Assembly: GCA_948470475.1 (NCBI GenBank)
Contig: OX419342.1
Location: forward strand, 23,866,077 to 23,930,076
Source: Galaxea fascicularis
Lineage: Eukaryota; Cnidaria; Anthozoa; Scleractinia; Euphylliidae
DNA: 64,000 nt
Reading direction: 5' to 3'
Part shown: positions 31,691 through 44,011 of the stretch, in pieces
Position numbering within the stretch: position 1 is the stretch's first letter
How the letters are laid out: each line of letters opens with the position of its first letter
The notes under the pieces: generated by a model
The model's database searches: none
Told to the model about the DNA's origin: nothing
Seen by the model: the letters and a program-made list of their open reading frames with translations, nothing else
Position numbers and translations under genes: made by a program

Positions 31691-34600
31691 CTTTATAGCG
31701 ACCGCTCGAGAACACCCAGGTCGTTTTATTGACCAATCATGTTGCTAAAACAGCAACATTGTCAGGCGAGCTCGGCTGCACGCGTAGAAGTACGTGCACT
31801 TTACACGTGCACGTGCATGTGTTTTGTGAGTTCGATAAACCAATCGATCAACATCAAACGGACTGAAACCGCTCGTCAGAGTTCGGGCGTCGGCTATAAT
31901 TAAGGGATGTTATCAAGTATGGAAGTGGATTGAGAGTTGAATAACTTGGGATATTTTTTCAAATCTTACCAGAGAATGGGCTCTGAAGACTTCGCCAAAT
32001 AATTGAAAATATAGTTTTTCCTGCTAATTTTGTTTTTACTTTCAGTGACGGAGGAGGTTGTTGGAGGTTAGTGCCTGGTAAATAATCATTTGATGACTTT
32101 TGTGCCTCAAAAACGTTAAATACTCGCCGGTCTTTTAAGGCCATCTGGGAAAATCTTATTCCTTGTATGAATCTTAAAGTTTTTATCGACTTTTAGTAAA
32201 CGCTAAACTCACGTTCATCACTTTGCATTCGGAAAAATCGACATATTTGCTCGTTGACAAAAAACTAATTGGTTTCTAAAGGTTACGAAAGCTTAAGCTT
32301 GAGATGCCATTTCGTGAAAGAAACACAAGTTTGTTTTACTAGTTTGTCGCTATAAAGAACGAACAGAGTTTTCAGGAAGGTATCTTCCCAATTTCTTGGA
32401 ACAATGTAAAAATTAGCAGACTTAGTAACGTACGCGTCTAAACCTCGTTTTTACTCTTGTCGAACGGAGTAAGCAAGTGTCTGATTGACCGTTTATCGTT
32501 ATGACCTTGAGCCGGACTTAAATCATTATTTTCACCTTAATTTTCATTATATTGAATTTTTATCAAACGCAGGGCAAAATGTTTCTCCCTTAACAATCGA
32601 CAAACAAGTTTCAAATCAGTTTTCTGAAACGCGTGAAATTCATTTGAAGTAAAGAGGTTTATCGCAGCCGATCTTAAACGCAGTTTAATTCAAACTTCCG
32701 CTACGAACTTGACCTACCGTGACAGCCGAGGTTCATCTACCGCCAGATTACGTAATATTCTCTCCTGGCCATGACGGGATATCGTTTTCAGCGGATACTG
32801 ATTCTAACGCCAAAAGTTGCAAGTATTTCCAAGATCTCATCAAGTTTTGGTAAAGTCCTAAAAACACTTAACATAAAGATATTTTCAGAAAACATACGTT
32901 TTCACAGGTGCAACACGTCAAAAAAACAAAAGAAATCAAAACAAAATAAAAATAAACAAACCAAATAGAAGATTTAAGACATTTTTCACAGAGAGGGAAA
33001 GGAAGTTCAAAGCCTTCTCTGTAAATTACAGTCTTGTCTCTTGACTGATTCTTCATGATGTTAATTTTAATTACAAAGCTTCGTGGAATATGAAAACATT
33101 TGAAATCACCCGAAAAGATAAGGGCATGCGTAAATTAAATCTAGGTGGAAAATTTAGATTGGCGAAGTAACGGCCTTATTTTAGATTTCGGTCTTATTTT
33201 GCCTTGGCAACATCGAAAAATATTTTTCAGTTGACGTAGGTCTAACGGCTGCTTCTGACCCTGGGGCTATTTTCTCTGTTATTGTTTCGAAAATCCCGAG
33301 AGCATGGAAGCCGACAGCAGTTGGTGAAATTGTTTGCAGACTTACTCCGGATTTGTTGACAAGATTAGCTGATAAATGTTTGCCTAAAATTCATTATCTT
33401 CCCTGCGGTTCAAGACAAATTCATTAGAGTTAAAGATATTGAAAAGCTAAACGTTGTCTAGATTTGCATCCGATTGAAAAATACTGTTGAACGAAGGCTT
33501 TTACCGGTACATTCAAGCATAAAATTCGTTGAGTTTGTTTTCGTAATCTATGATGTCTTTTCTTCTTACAGATGTGATCATCACACAAAGTGAAAATAAA
33601 CTTCGGATGAACTCTCGCTGCATCATGCAATCACTCTTAAATTAAAAGAAAACCCAAACCTGCTTGGTCAGTTCTTTGCAGCATACAGCAATATATTGTT
33701 GCCATGCCCTTTGTAGTTAGCTTATGCTTAAAGGAAGGCATGGAATAAATATTCCGTTACACCTTTAAAGTTAGCCATACGTGTAATGTTTTCATTCATT
33801 TATAAATTTATCTGTCTTCCTTTCGAACTCCATATTGGAAAATGTCATCTGTCTGTCCGTATGCTAGCACCTCGGGATATTTTCAAGTATAGTATTTAGC
33901 GAGGTCATGTTAATCTTACCTTAACTTTACTTCCCGTGAATGACATTGAAGAATATCTTCGTAAACCTTCGCGTGCTCAGTATGCGGTACATTTTGAACT
34001 GTTCCATCAATAATCCAGTTCAATTCGACATGGACTCTAATTCGATTACTTTGCACCGCTCCACCACCAAAATAATCGCTTCCTTGATTGATAAATTTGC
34101 CTTGAAACCTGGTCGATACGCAATAAAATAAAGTTGTACAAGCACACTCAGCGAGGTGGAGCTACCGATCAATGTGCAGCCAAAACTTTTGTATGCTCAC
34201 GACAGCTGTAGCGTTAGAAGCTGCTAGATGTTCAACAGCCTATCTTTAACGGTGTGACGCATTTTCATGCGTCTTGCAGTTAAACATAATGTATTACACG
34301 CGGGTCTTTTGTCAGGATCTACGCAAATTAATGTTCGAAGAAGAAGTAATGGAAAACGGGAAATTATCCTTGCGATGAGTACTTTAAGACAAACCGTATA
34401 ATTTATAGCCCACTTCGGGTCATTTTCATGTTGTGGATCGTAATACGGCTGGCATAAACAAAGACGCAGCATGAAAGCGATTCACAAACATGAGGTCAAA
34501 GCTTAATTAATGTTTTTCTCCGGAAGAGGAAGTTTTTTTTCTTTTTTGCAAAACGAAAATACTCCCTCTTTCTGTTGCAGCAAGGACTTACATAGAACAA

Positions 34601-35900
34601 AGAAAGCATTCTTCCCAAGCAAATTCTAGCATTTTCCTTGACTTGACCATTTATTTTATCAAGATTAATAGAGCTAGGCCATTATCGCTCTAGTTCACCT
34701 TGGATTTCGAACCGTTTCTTGGCATCATTTTTTTTTAACTGTTGATTCAATTTGATGATGAGATTTTAACAAGGAATTAACCAGAAAATTTTATATGGGG
34801 GAAAACATATGTCGAGTTTTCAGTAGATTTAATTTGCTTTTTAACTATGTTTTTTTTCAGCTCTTCATTACCATTAAAGTTGTGGTAAAACGTTTTTTTA
34901 TTTTAGCTTTAAAAATGGCCTGATGAGATCAAAGCAGGTTGTTTTATGGTCATCGTGATGTGATATTCAACTTATGAGACTGTTATCTAACTCCCGAGTA
35001 CTGAGTGAGAACAGCAAAATACAGCAAATTAATTATGCCAAGCCTATTAATCCCCAGGATTACATATTTATTTGAATTGCCGAACTTTTATTACAAGATC
35101 ATACCTTAAAAAACAGAGTTAATCTCATTTTTATTGACTTGGAATTTCGAAATAAAATAACGTTCATCGATTTTTAGATGCTCACTAACAAAATATATCT
35201 TTGCCTGGAAGGCTTTATCGAATTGCTCTCAATAAGCTTTCGATAAACATAAAACCAACGCGCTGACTGCGCTGCTTAATATTTTTGTTTATGGGCGGGT
35301 CCTCGCTGTTGCCGGACACCCTCGAGCTCGAGCCCGAGGCCCCAGGCCGAGGGCGAAGTTCTCCCTCTACGACCGACCTACGCCGGTGAATATCTGGCCA
35401 TATCTTTCTATTTCAAGCATTTGTGGTTGTTCTGCGGCAAAACATTCACAGTTAAATGCTATAATTAGAAAACTATGCAAAAATAACTTGTCACTAGATT
35501 ATGCCAACGAACGTTTAGAGTTTGTTTGACCTATTTTTAATAATAATCATTATTTCTTAAATGAAGGATATCAACGAAAAACTGAGCTCAGAAAACTAGG
35601 TGGTCTGAGGTCAGCCGAATCTGATTGAAACGACATCTCCAAACCAGCAAACCAGAAAAGTCAACACTCACCTTTTAGGAGAATGATAGGCCTTTTATTC
35701 CATCCCTGATGTTTTCCTTCACTTTAGTAAGCGAGTAGTTTCATGTAAGAGAAACAAAGCACGCTTTTGTCGCGCGGGCGCGGATTCACTATGGAAAAGC
35801 CTTACCGTGACCGTGGGCAGAACCAATCAGATAGCAGGATTCGTTACTGTGCCATCTTGGAAAAAATAAAGCGTCTTTAAGATTAGAGGGTCTGGCTATG
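31691..35900. other. Gene-poor AT-rich intergenic stretch
   Basis: I see no coding region, RNA gene or clear mobile-element ends over about 4.2 kb. A GC-rich patch at 35285-35395 stands out from its surroundings (CTCGAGCTCGAGCCCGAG) and may be a transposon remnant. Confidence 0.35.
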
Positions 35901-35919
35901 ATATCCGACACCGAATTGT

Positions 35920-36150
35920 TACGACTACTACTAACTTCTCCACCACAAACAACTTCACCGCCACAACAAGTATCACCGCGACCATCACCATCATCGTCGC
36001 CACATGATTGCCATCATCTTCTAACCTTCCCTGTCACATTGCCTTCACCACCAAATCACTATTATAACCATCCCCTTTTTTGTTGCCATCCCCGTCATCA
36101 TAAAAAAAAAAATCTAATCACCACATTCACCAGCACCACTTTTACCACCT
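35920..36150. repeat. Degenerate CAC/ATC-rich simple repeat
   Basis: A loose run of CCACCA, ATCACC and CATCAT triplets. It yields proline- and histidine-rich open frames that are artefacts of composition. It ends at the start of the LINE remnant. Confidence 0.6.
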
Positions 36151-36796
36151 GAATCTACTATTTTCTCAATGAAAACAAGATCATTACCTCCAAGCAATTT
36201 GATTTTCGACCTAAGCTATCAACTAATATAGTTTTGACACACTTTACAGATAACGTACTTCTTAACATGGACTCTGGTCGTCTTACAGGAGTTGTTTTCT
36301 TGGATCTCTCGAAAGCGTTCGACACAGTTGACCACAACCTTTTACTTCATAAGCGAAAATTGGTCAGACTGTCCGCAGATGACACTAAATTGGTTCCAGT
36401 CATATCTCATGAACAGAAAACAAGGGACGTCTGTCGGAGATGCACTCTCTGTTGCTGCACCAATAAATGTTGGGGTCCAATAGGACGGCTTCTTTTTCTT
36501 AACTACGTGAATGATTAACCATCGTGTCAGCTTGCCACTGAAATTATTCTTTACGCTGATGACACTGTTATTTATTACTCATCGTTAAACTCAGATTTGG
36601 CTACAATTTCCAACTGGTTTTCGAGTAATCTGTTGACCTTAGATATTGCAAAATGCAATTTCGTTAGTTTTGGTAACTCACAGAGACTTGGAGAGAATTG
36701 GTTAATGACGTTTCTCTTACGGTAAATTCCACCGCTAACTGATACGTCTCACTCGTTTAAGTATTTGGGAGTGGTTATAAACCAAACTATGTCCTG

Positions 36797-37768
36797 GTCC
36801 GAGCGGTTGGCTCAGTGGTAGAGCACCGGACTGCTGTGCGGGAGGTCGGGAGTTCAAGCCCAGGCCGGATCAACACTCCGGGTCTTTAAATAACTGAGGA
36901 GAAAATGTTACCTTTGTAATGACATCTGCAAATGGTTAGACTTTATAGTCTTCTCGGATAAGGACGATAAAACCGGAGGTCCCGTCTCACAGTACTGGTG
37001 TCAGGGGCACAAAACGACCAATTTGTTGAAAAATGTATTATTATACCCCAGTTAATAAAACTTAATGTTATTCAGGCATTTTCAGGTGTTTTTTAATATT
37101 GCTGGGAAAAAAATATCTGTTCCTTTTCGCCAGCAAGACACACAAGATATTTCCCAGCCAGCTAGATAAAATTGGTTGGATTCCCAGCCAGGTGCAAATT
37201 GAGCACCCTGCACGACAACAAACAAGACATTTCATAGCTCGTAAGACAAATTGGCCGTGCCAAAAGGCCTCAAATCAAGCCTACAGTGGGGGGGGGGGGG
37301 GGGGGAAGAGAAAAATATTTCTCAAACCAATCCACATTTCGCCACCCAGCAACACTCACACTGCTAACACAATTCAGAAATTACCTACCGAAACCATCAG
37401 CAGAAACAAATTTCATAACCAACTCCGGGAAATAACTGATTTTTTGCCAGCCAGCATAATACCTCGGGGGAACAGATAAAGTGAGGAACAGATTCGTTTT
37501 GTGCCCCTGTGGTGTGGGACATTATAGAACCCACGCACTGATCGGAAAGAGTAGGGGACGTAGTCCCCGGTGTGATGGTCTATAACTTATTCTGTTCTGG
37601 GGGCACCTGTGTTGATCCTACTGTTCATTTAAATAAGATTGTAAACTGCGTGGCTGCAATTTGCGCCTAAAAAGCCGTCTGGCAAAGTCCCCCAAAAAGT
37701 GTTGTAAAGCGCTTTGAGCCCTTTGGATAAAAGCGCTATATAAATCCTCATCATTATCATTACTATTA
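36797..37768 (+). mobile_element. tRNA-derived SINE (family 1) inserted in the LINE, itself interrupted
   Basis: A box (TGGCTCAGTGGTAGAGC, about 36809) and a B-box region (GGAGTTCAAGCCC) are followed by the same body as the 10851 copy (ACACTCCGGGTCTTTAAATA, CTTCTCGGATAAGGACGATA). The body resumes after the inner insertion at 37510 (GTGGGACATTATAGAACCCA) and ends with GCGCTATATAAATCCTCATC at about 37735-37768. Removing it brings the two LINE halves together. Confidence 0.85.
37002..37509. mobile_element. 508 bp MITE with perfect 16 bp ends, inserted in the SINE
   Basis: The ends CAGGGGCACAAAACGA (37002-37017) and TCGTTTTGTGCCCCTG (37494-37509) are perfect inverted repeats. TGGTGT flanks both sides (36996-37001 and 37510-37515), an exact 6 bp duplication. 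The ends resemble hAT. A 126-codon open frame inside (37099-37479) has no recognisable motif and includes a poly-G tract. The element is non-autonomous. Confidence 0.9.
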
Positions 37769-38453
37769 GTACAAAGATCAATCACAGGATTGGAATGATA
37801 AAGAGAATATGACATCTTTTGCCTCTACATGCTAAGCTAACACTATACAATTGCTTAATCATCCCACTGTTTGACTATGGAGACAAAAATAACGATACGC
37901 TTATCGGTCAGTTGCAAGTCCTTCAAAACAAGGCAGCCAAGGCCCTGCTTAATTTACCACCAAGAGTTTCATCAACTGAGGCACTAGATCGTTTGGACCT
38001 AAAGACCCTTTCAATGAGACGACACTTCCATGTGTTATGATGCAAAAATATCTGTCGGGGGAAATTGATTTTAAATTTGACACCAGACGCAATAGTAGTT
38101 TTCATTCTTATCTAACTCGCTGAAGTAATGATTTACTTTTTCCTCGCGTGCGTACCAATTGGGGCAAGCAAACTTTCATTTATCAAGCCTCTAAGGACTG
38201 GAACAAATGACATTAAAAACAGTAAATCATTGTCCTTCTTTAAGGCAAAGCTTAAGAGTTTGTAAAAAATGCGCTATCTAATTGTTGAGCTATTTAAAAT
38301 TAGTTTAATCTGTTAATAGTGTAATATCAATTTTTAATCTCTTTTTTTAGTTTTTAATTTTTAAGTAGGTATTTTTAATTTATATATATATATATATATA
38401 TATAATTTGCAGGGCCCCACTGAGAACCGCCAAGGCGAGTGGGCTCCCTGAAT

Positions 38454-38484
<31 letters not shown>

Positions 38485-38485
38485 G

Positions 38486-41400
38486 GCATTATGCTACAAT
38501 CTCATGCCCAGAGTCCTTTGGCTCTTTGACCAGCGGGGTAGTCGCCAGGAGCTACGCTCTTCTCTGAAAACGTGAGATTCCGGTCTTAGTGCACATGCTT
38601 AAGTTCTAAACGGACAAGGGAATGGTTGTCAGTCATTCTTTATTGCTATATCTTCATCATGCTTTTACTGTACAATGAAAATATTTATCATCTGTCTTGA
38701 GAATTTCGGGATTTTTGTCAAGAAGTTAAGAAATTTTTGAGGGAATGTTGTCTCACACAGCAACTCTCGTTGTCTGAAAAAATCGCAAACTTTTGCCTTT
38801 TGCTCAACGTTTACGGCTGACAGACGTGTTTCAGAAACCATTTTTTTGTTTGTCTGTTGTTATTGCCAATCAGATGCTATCATTTTCAGTGATGTCAAAA
38901 TTAATGCCACCCATTATTTGTAGTCAAGGTTTGCAGTTTGCAATGTTTACAACTGATCGAAGTCAAGAATATAACCATTTTCAACAACGAGATTTGCAGT
39001 TGATTGATGGGTTTTGCTTTCGCTCCGTCACGCTCAGTTTTCTCAACGAAAAATCGATTTCACTCGATTTTTTTCGATGTTTTTGTAAAAAGGAAGTCGG
39101 CGGTAGTTTTCTGTCATCTTCACTCCCTAGATCACGACACCATAACATGTTCAAAACAAGGCGAACAAAGTCATTTTCTTCTTTTATCGGCGGTGTTGAA
39201 GGGTACCCACCCCTTTGGGTTCTACCATTTTGTTTTGTTCAGGGTTTTATTCAAAAATATCGATTTTGGTTTGATAGGTTAAACTGTCACCGACACATGT
39301 TAGAAAATTTGTTACTCAACCAATCAATCATGGATATGGCCCCTGCCACGTCCTAAGCATCGGCATCACCTTCGCCATCGCCTTCGCCATTACGTACTAT
39401 CGGTCAACATTAGCACCGTAATCATTCCCATAAACATCATCAACAGCATCTTCAATGTTACACTGATTTCTGCATCACCCATTATTGTTACTATAACCCT
39501 ACCGTCTGCATTCTCATCGCCATCAGTTGTATAATTCTAACCATGCATGCTTCATGTTTTGAAAGAATGATCATCAGTCGCTTCGCACATGTGATAATCA
39601 GTAAGTACGTTATAATGGTAATATTAAATTAACCATCAGTATTTTTTAAAAACCGATGTCGTCTTCGACAAATGACTTTGAAAAATTACCAGCTACATAA
39701 CGCTCCGCACGTTGTTTGATAACACGTTTCGAAGTTTGTGACCTTCGGCCTGGTAAAAGTAGATTTAAATATTGAGGCCTTCTAAGGTGTGGTCTGGTGT
39801 TGCTTTGTCGCTCGTTTAGGACTCTGTCTGTCGCCTGTTTGGTTACTGTTACTGTTGCAAAGAAAATCAAGAGGAATTAAAAATGAATTGTCCCCGTCGC
39901 AAGCTGTCGCACTTTTTCTTCCAATTTCTGTCAGTTGTCTGTGTTTTCGAAGACATTTCGCTTGTCGCTTTCTACCCCGGCCCTTGGAAGGCCTTGATAT
40001 TACCCGGCAAGATGGTGTAACCTGAGCGCAAAGGCGCTTCGCCCTGGGCAGTAGTTGAGCTTTTACGTGATGTCCATTTGTCTACTCCTAACCTAAACAA
40101 AGACAAAAAGGACTGATCTGGTTTCTCAGTGGGCTTACCTTAATAATATCTTCTCTCACTAAAAAACGTTATGGAAATAGCAGCGTTTGATATCCAGACT
40201 CCCAATTTGACTTTTTTAAAAGTCAAAACATTCAGTTATGTGAGCTTTCCATGGTCACCACAGTTCTTTGATGACCGTATTATTCCAACATCATTAAACC
40301 ACAACCGAATAAACTGTGACTTGTTTAATCCATGCTCACTTTCTCTCCGTAAAACTACTGGAGGAGCGGACACATAGCTGACACAAACTAGACTGTTCGA
40401 CAATAACAAAATAGGAAGTAGCAATAAATGCAAACGCGTGAGGTTTGATTTTAGCAAGTTAAAAAATATTGATATTGCCTTAATCTTTCGTTCCGATTCA
40501 ATTAAACAGCGGCTACGTATGAGCCCAGATGTCTGGTTATGGCTAGACTCAACAGTCATCTACTAATTTTAATTACTAATTTTTAAGTCTTTTAGCTACA
40601 GTCAGCGCGACACCAAAGAACGAGAATGCGGGAGGAAATCATTAATTAATTTTATTGCTAGCTCTGTTATTTTGCATTTTCGTTCAGTCGCTCATTTAGA
40701 TCAACCACATATGACAGGGATGCTGATAGTCATCTTGTGCTTAATCAAAGATTTATGCTCTGCCGTTTGGACGACAGTGAAATATTAATTGGTAACAACC
40801 CGACAGAGATAGCCGCTATGTACTCATTTGTGCATGTTTGCCAAACAGTTCGCCTAGGATTCGGGTACAGTTGAAAGGGAAGTACGTGATTATAATAAGC
40901 AATGTTTGTTCAAATATGTATTTAGGAAACTGTCAATGTACTTTACCAGCTGTATCATCTTCTTGGTCATGTGTGCGGTGTGCCACAAATCACGAGGAAT
41001 GAATGGGAGAAGTCACTAATTATAATTAACTCTTTACATCGCAATAATGACCACAATCTAACCTTTCCTAACCACATCACTGGTTCATCAATAATTTTTT
41101 AATTAATCAATTAATTAATTTTAATTTTTTAATCAATAATTTTTTAGTTAAGGTTTACACAAATTCTCCCAACATGTAGATATGAAATGTGTGATAACGA
41201 CGTAAGAAAAAAACGCATGTTAATATTGGGCAAGGGGTTAACCGATCGTGTTTGGCTCAGTTGAAGTCGGCACACTTTTAGATCGGCGCATTGTCATTTA
41301 CCGTCATAAAAATTAATTAATTTATATAAGATAAATCAACTCAGAGTAGCCCATATGACGTTTTCAGTGACACAAAATATTCTGCTTAGAAAAACCCTAC

Positions 41401-42119
41401 ATATTCATAGATCACCTTCAACATTAATTGAAGACAATTTTGAACATCGTTCAAGGATGTTCACAAGGTGTGCAATTGAACATCCCGGCCAGACGTGATT
41501 AAAGTGAATTCCCTTTATATTGCAAAATGTATGTTTTCTTATTTTAAAATTTATTTCTGACTAGTGGTCAAATTCATAATTATGGTCCAGAGCCTCAGTT
41601 TATTATCGGCCTCATACCTGCCGAACTAATATCAAACAATTGACTATACTTTTTGAGGGCCAAAAATATGGAATGCTTTACCATTTTCAATTACGTCTTC
41701 TCCTAGTTTGTCCACCTTTAAAAAAATGCTTCGTGATTTCCTCGTTTAAACGTTTAACGGTTTTCATTTTTCTAAACCTGGTTAATGAAACATGTTTAGT
41801 TGGAGTGAATGGGGTATTATAAGTTGAAGAATTATGATTTTAATAGTAGTCTTCTAAGTTTTTTTGCTTTTATACACGACGTCTTTGTAAAGCAGGTTTA
41901 AACAGCAATAGTTTTTAATAATTGATTTGGTAAGGTAGTTAGATTTATGTAAATTCCTTAAGGAAACCGTGTGTAAATAAAGCCTAATTTTACCTTTACC
42001 TTTTCCCTTACCTTGGGATTTCCTGAGGTCTCCTCACCACTTCCTCCTTCTTTTGTTATTATCCATTGTAAACATCTATATATTTGGTGAAATAAAGATG
42101 GAATTGAATTGATCTTTGT
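38486..42119. other. Intergenic, no supported gene
   Basis: About 3.6 kb of mostly AT-rich sequence. The longest open frame (38793-39356, +) has no ATG at its 5' end and no domain. A tail-like segment at 41935-42110 (GTAAATAAAGCCTAATTTTA, GAAATAAAGATGGAATTGAA) looks like the 3' end of one or two old retroelements. Confidence 0.4.
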
Positions 42120-42760
42120 CTTCCTACGAACCAACGATCAGCATTCTTCGACGTGAGAGTCTTTCACCTTAATGCTGATTCCTGTAGGGACCTACAGCTC
42201 CCACAGATATACCGCAATCACGAGAATGAGAAGAAGCACCTATACTCGTGTGAGTGGGATAGAGTGTACTGACAACAAGTATGACCATCAACCCTTGCCA
42301 GTCACAGAAAATGGAGAAGTGAGGGTTACCTGGGACGTGACTATTTACAGAGACAAGGTGCTGAAGAATAATCGACCAGATATTACTCTAGTGCATAAAG
42401 ATACACAGGAATGGACACTTACTGACATAGCTGTGCCAGCGGACCAGAACATCATCAGAACTTAGGAGAAGATGGAAAAGTAACAGGAACTAGCATTTGA
42501 AATCAGAAGGATTCATGGAGCCTCGAAAGTCACAGTAATACCTATCGTAATTGATGCCCTTGGAAGCATATCGAAATGCGAAAAGACCTGGTATGGCAAG
42601 CTAGTTGTGCCTGACTTCATTGGGAGTGTACAGTTATCGGCCATTCTTGGAACTGTTGAGGAAAGTGTTGTCTCTAAGCTGCAGGAAGGTGCTGAGACAT
42701 AATCAAGAATACCCAGTAAAACACCTAACAGCTGGAGAGAATCGAATCGAATCGAATAAT
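42120..42760 (+). mobile_element. Fragment of a non-LTR retroelement C-terminal region
   Basis: The frame contains KVLKNNRPDITLVHKD, TLTDIAVPADQNI, then after one stop KVTVIPIVIDALGSISK. This RPDI...D-AVP...IPIV--ALG block is familiar from the C-terminus of many animal non-LTR retroelement polyproteins. An in-frame stop at about 42463 breaks it. It ends in AATCGAATAATAATAATAAT-like repeats. Confidence 0.6.
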
Positions 42761-42779
42761 AATAATAATGGTGATAACA

Positions 42780-43300
42780 AACAAACAAACAACAAACTTT
42801 ATTACAACAATTAACGTCAGTCGAGTACATACCCACCCGAGGGCAGCAAGCTAATCGAGTCCGGTGGGTCCAGATAATAGGAAAATAAAACTTCAAGAGG
42901 GTTGGAAATAAAGATGAGAAGAAGATTACGATATTGTTAAATTAGAAAAAGTGAAATTGATGCAAACTAGTATAAGAGTAACAGCGAAGCAAATAAGGTC
43001 AATTAAAGTACGGATAGTTTACAGGAGGTTATTCAGGTAAACATGAATAAATATAGAAGGTGCTATTTCAGTCCCATAAATCCAGCAGTCAGTTTAGCAA
43101 CAATCGTTTTTTTAGAGGGATAATTGTTTTCATTGTTAAGTAATTTTAATAAACGTGCATGGATTTTTTTGTTAAAAGACTTTTTAGGCAACGAACGCAA
43201 GCTACATGGAAAACGATTCCATAATCATTCCATACATAAAGCACCGTGTTATGTGTTGCCTTGAAATGTTCTGACAATGCATCTCCTGTTTCTAAGCTAC
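42780..43300 (-). mobile_element. Probable 3' end of another LINE, minus strand
   Basis: Read on the minus strand it encodes FPCSLRSLPKKSFNKKIH, which resembles the last few residues of L2/CR1-like polyproteins (WN-LP--LR---S---FK--L). A region ending in AATAAAGTTTGTTGTTTGTT-like repeats follows. Only the tail is left. Confidence 0.4.
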
Positions 43301-44011
43301 CTCTGCAGTTTAAAGAGCAAACGTTTTAACTAGAGATTTTCATAAACCTGAGATTTATAACTAAAGGTTCTGCAGTAGTAACAATAGATTAGAATTGCAT
43401 TACTAGATAATTAAAAATGATGATAAAAATAATAACAATAATAATGATGACTTTAAATAGCGGCTTTTCTTCGGGATTCAAAGGAGGTAGCTACAATAAC
43501 TGAATGAAAAAGTTTAAAACTAGTTACAAGATAACTTAAAATGAAAACGTACATCAGTAAAAGTTAATACCACGATCAGTTTGCCATCATATACTAAATT
43601 GTGGCAATTGCACCGAAACAGATAGGATCTGAGGACAAATTCAATCCCGAAGTTATAGAGTGGTAACCGATATTCTTCTTGTCTTCCGCCATTTTTCCTC
43701 TTTCCGTGCTCACATTCTCATCGTTATAAGACCTTACTTCAATCTAGTGTCACCCTACCTCGTGTCCCTCTCGTCTTGTGTATACACCGACCGTCTATTA
43801 ACATTTCCTCTTAGAGGAAACATAGAAGCCATAAACTCTTCTCTCGACGTACTCTCCTGCGGTATTTTTTTTGTGCGGGTGTTCCGCGTCGGAGAGCTAT
43901 TCCCGTGTAACATTATTTGACCCCGCATGGCCATTTGACGATTTCCATGATTTTTGATATTTGGTTGTCTCGAGGATGTTAAAGTTGGCCAGTTGCTGGT
44001 AAGAATGCAAA
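43301..44011. other. Intergenic, downstream of Kv channel B
   Basis: This should include the 3' UTR of Kv B (-). No gene or clear polyadenylation site seen. Short ATA/AAT-rich runs lie at about 43410-43450. Confidence 0.35.

Larger units (their letters stand above)
36155..38485 (+). mobile_element. Broken L2/CR1-like LINE, interrupted by a SINE
   Basis: Reverse-transcriptase motifs occur in order: VVFLDLSKAFDTVDHN at about 36285-36345, a shifted frame with DALSVAAPINVGV, the YADD-type catalytic box (FTLMTLLFI in the frame-shifted reading, ADDTVIYYS in the correct one, about 36550-36580), then LDIAKCNFVSFGNS. After the SINE the frame resumes with PLHAKLTLYNCLIIPLFDYG (from 37822). The 3' end has GGGCCCCAC...GTGGGC hairpin sequence and an (ATT)n tail at 38452-38485. 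Frameshifts and stops show that it is dead. A (TA)n run lies at 38382-38404. Confidence 0.85.

Noticed and set aside
37099..37479. 126-codon open frame (+)
   Set aside because: It lies wholly inside a 508 bp MITE, contains a poly-G tract and has no transposase motif.
38793..39356. 187-codon open frame (+)
   Set aside because: Does not begin with ATG, has no domain and sits in AT-rich intergenic DNA.
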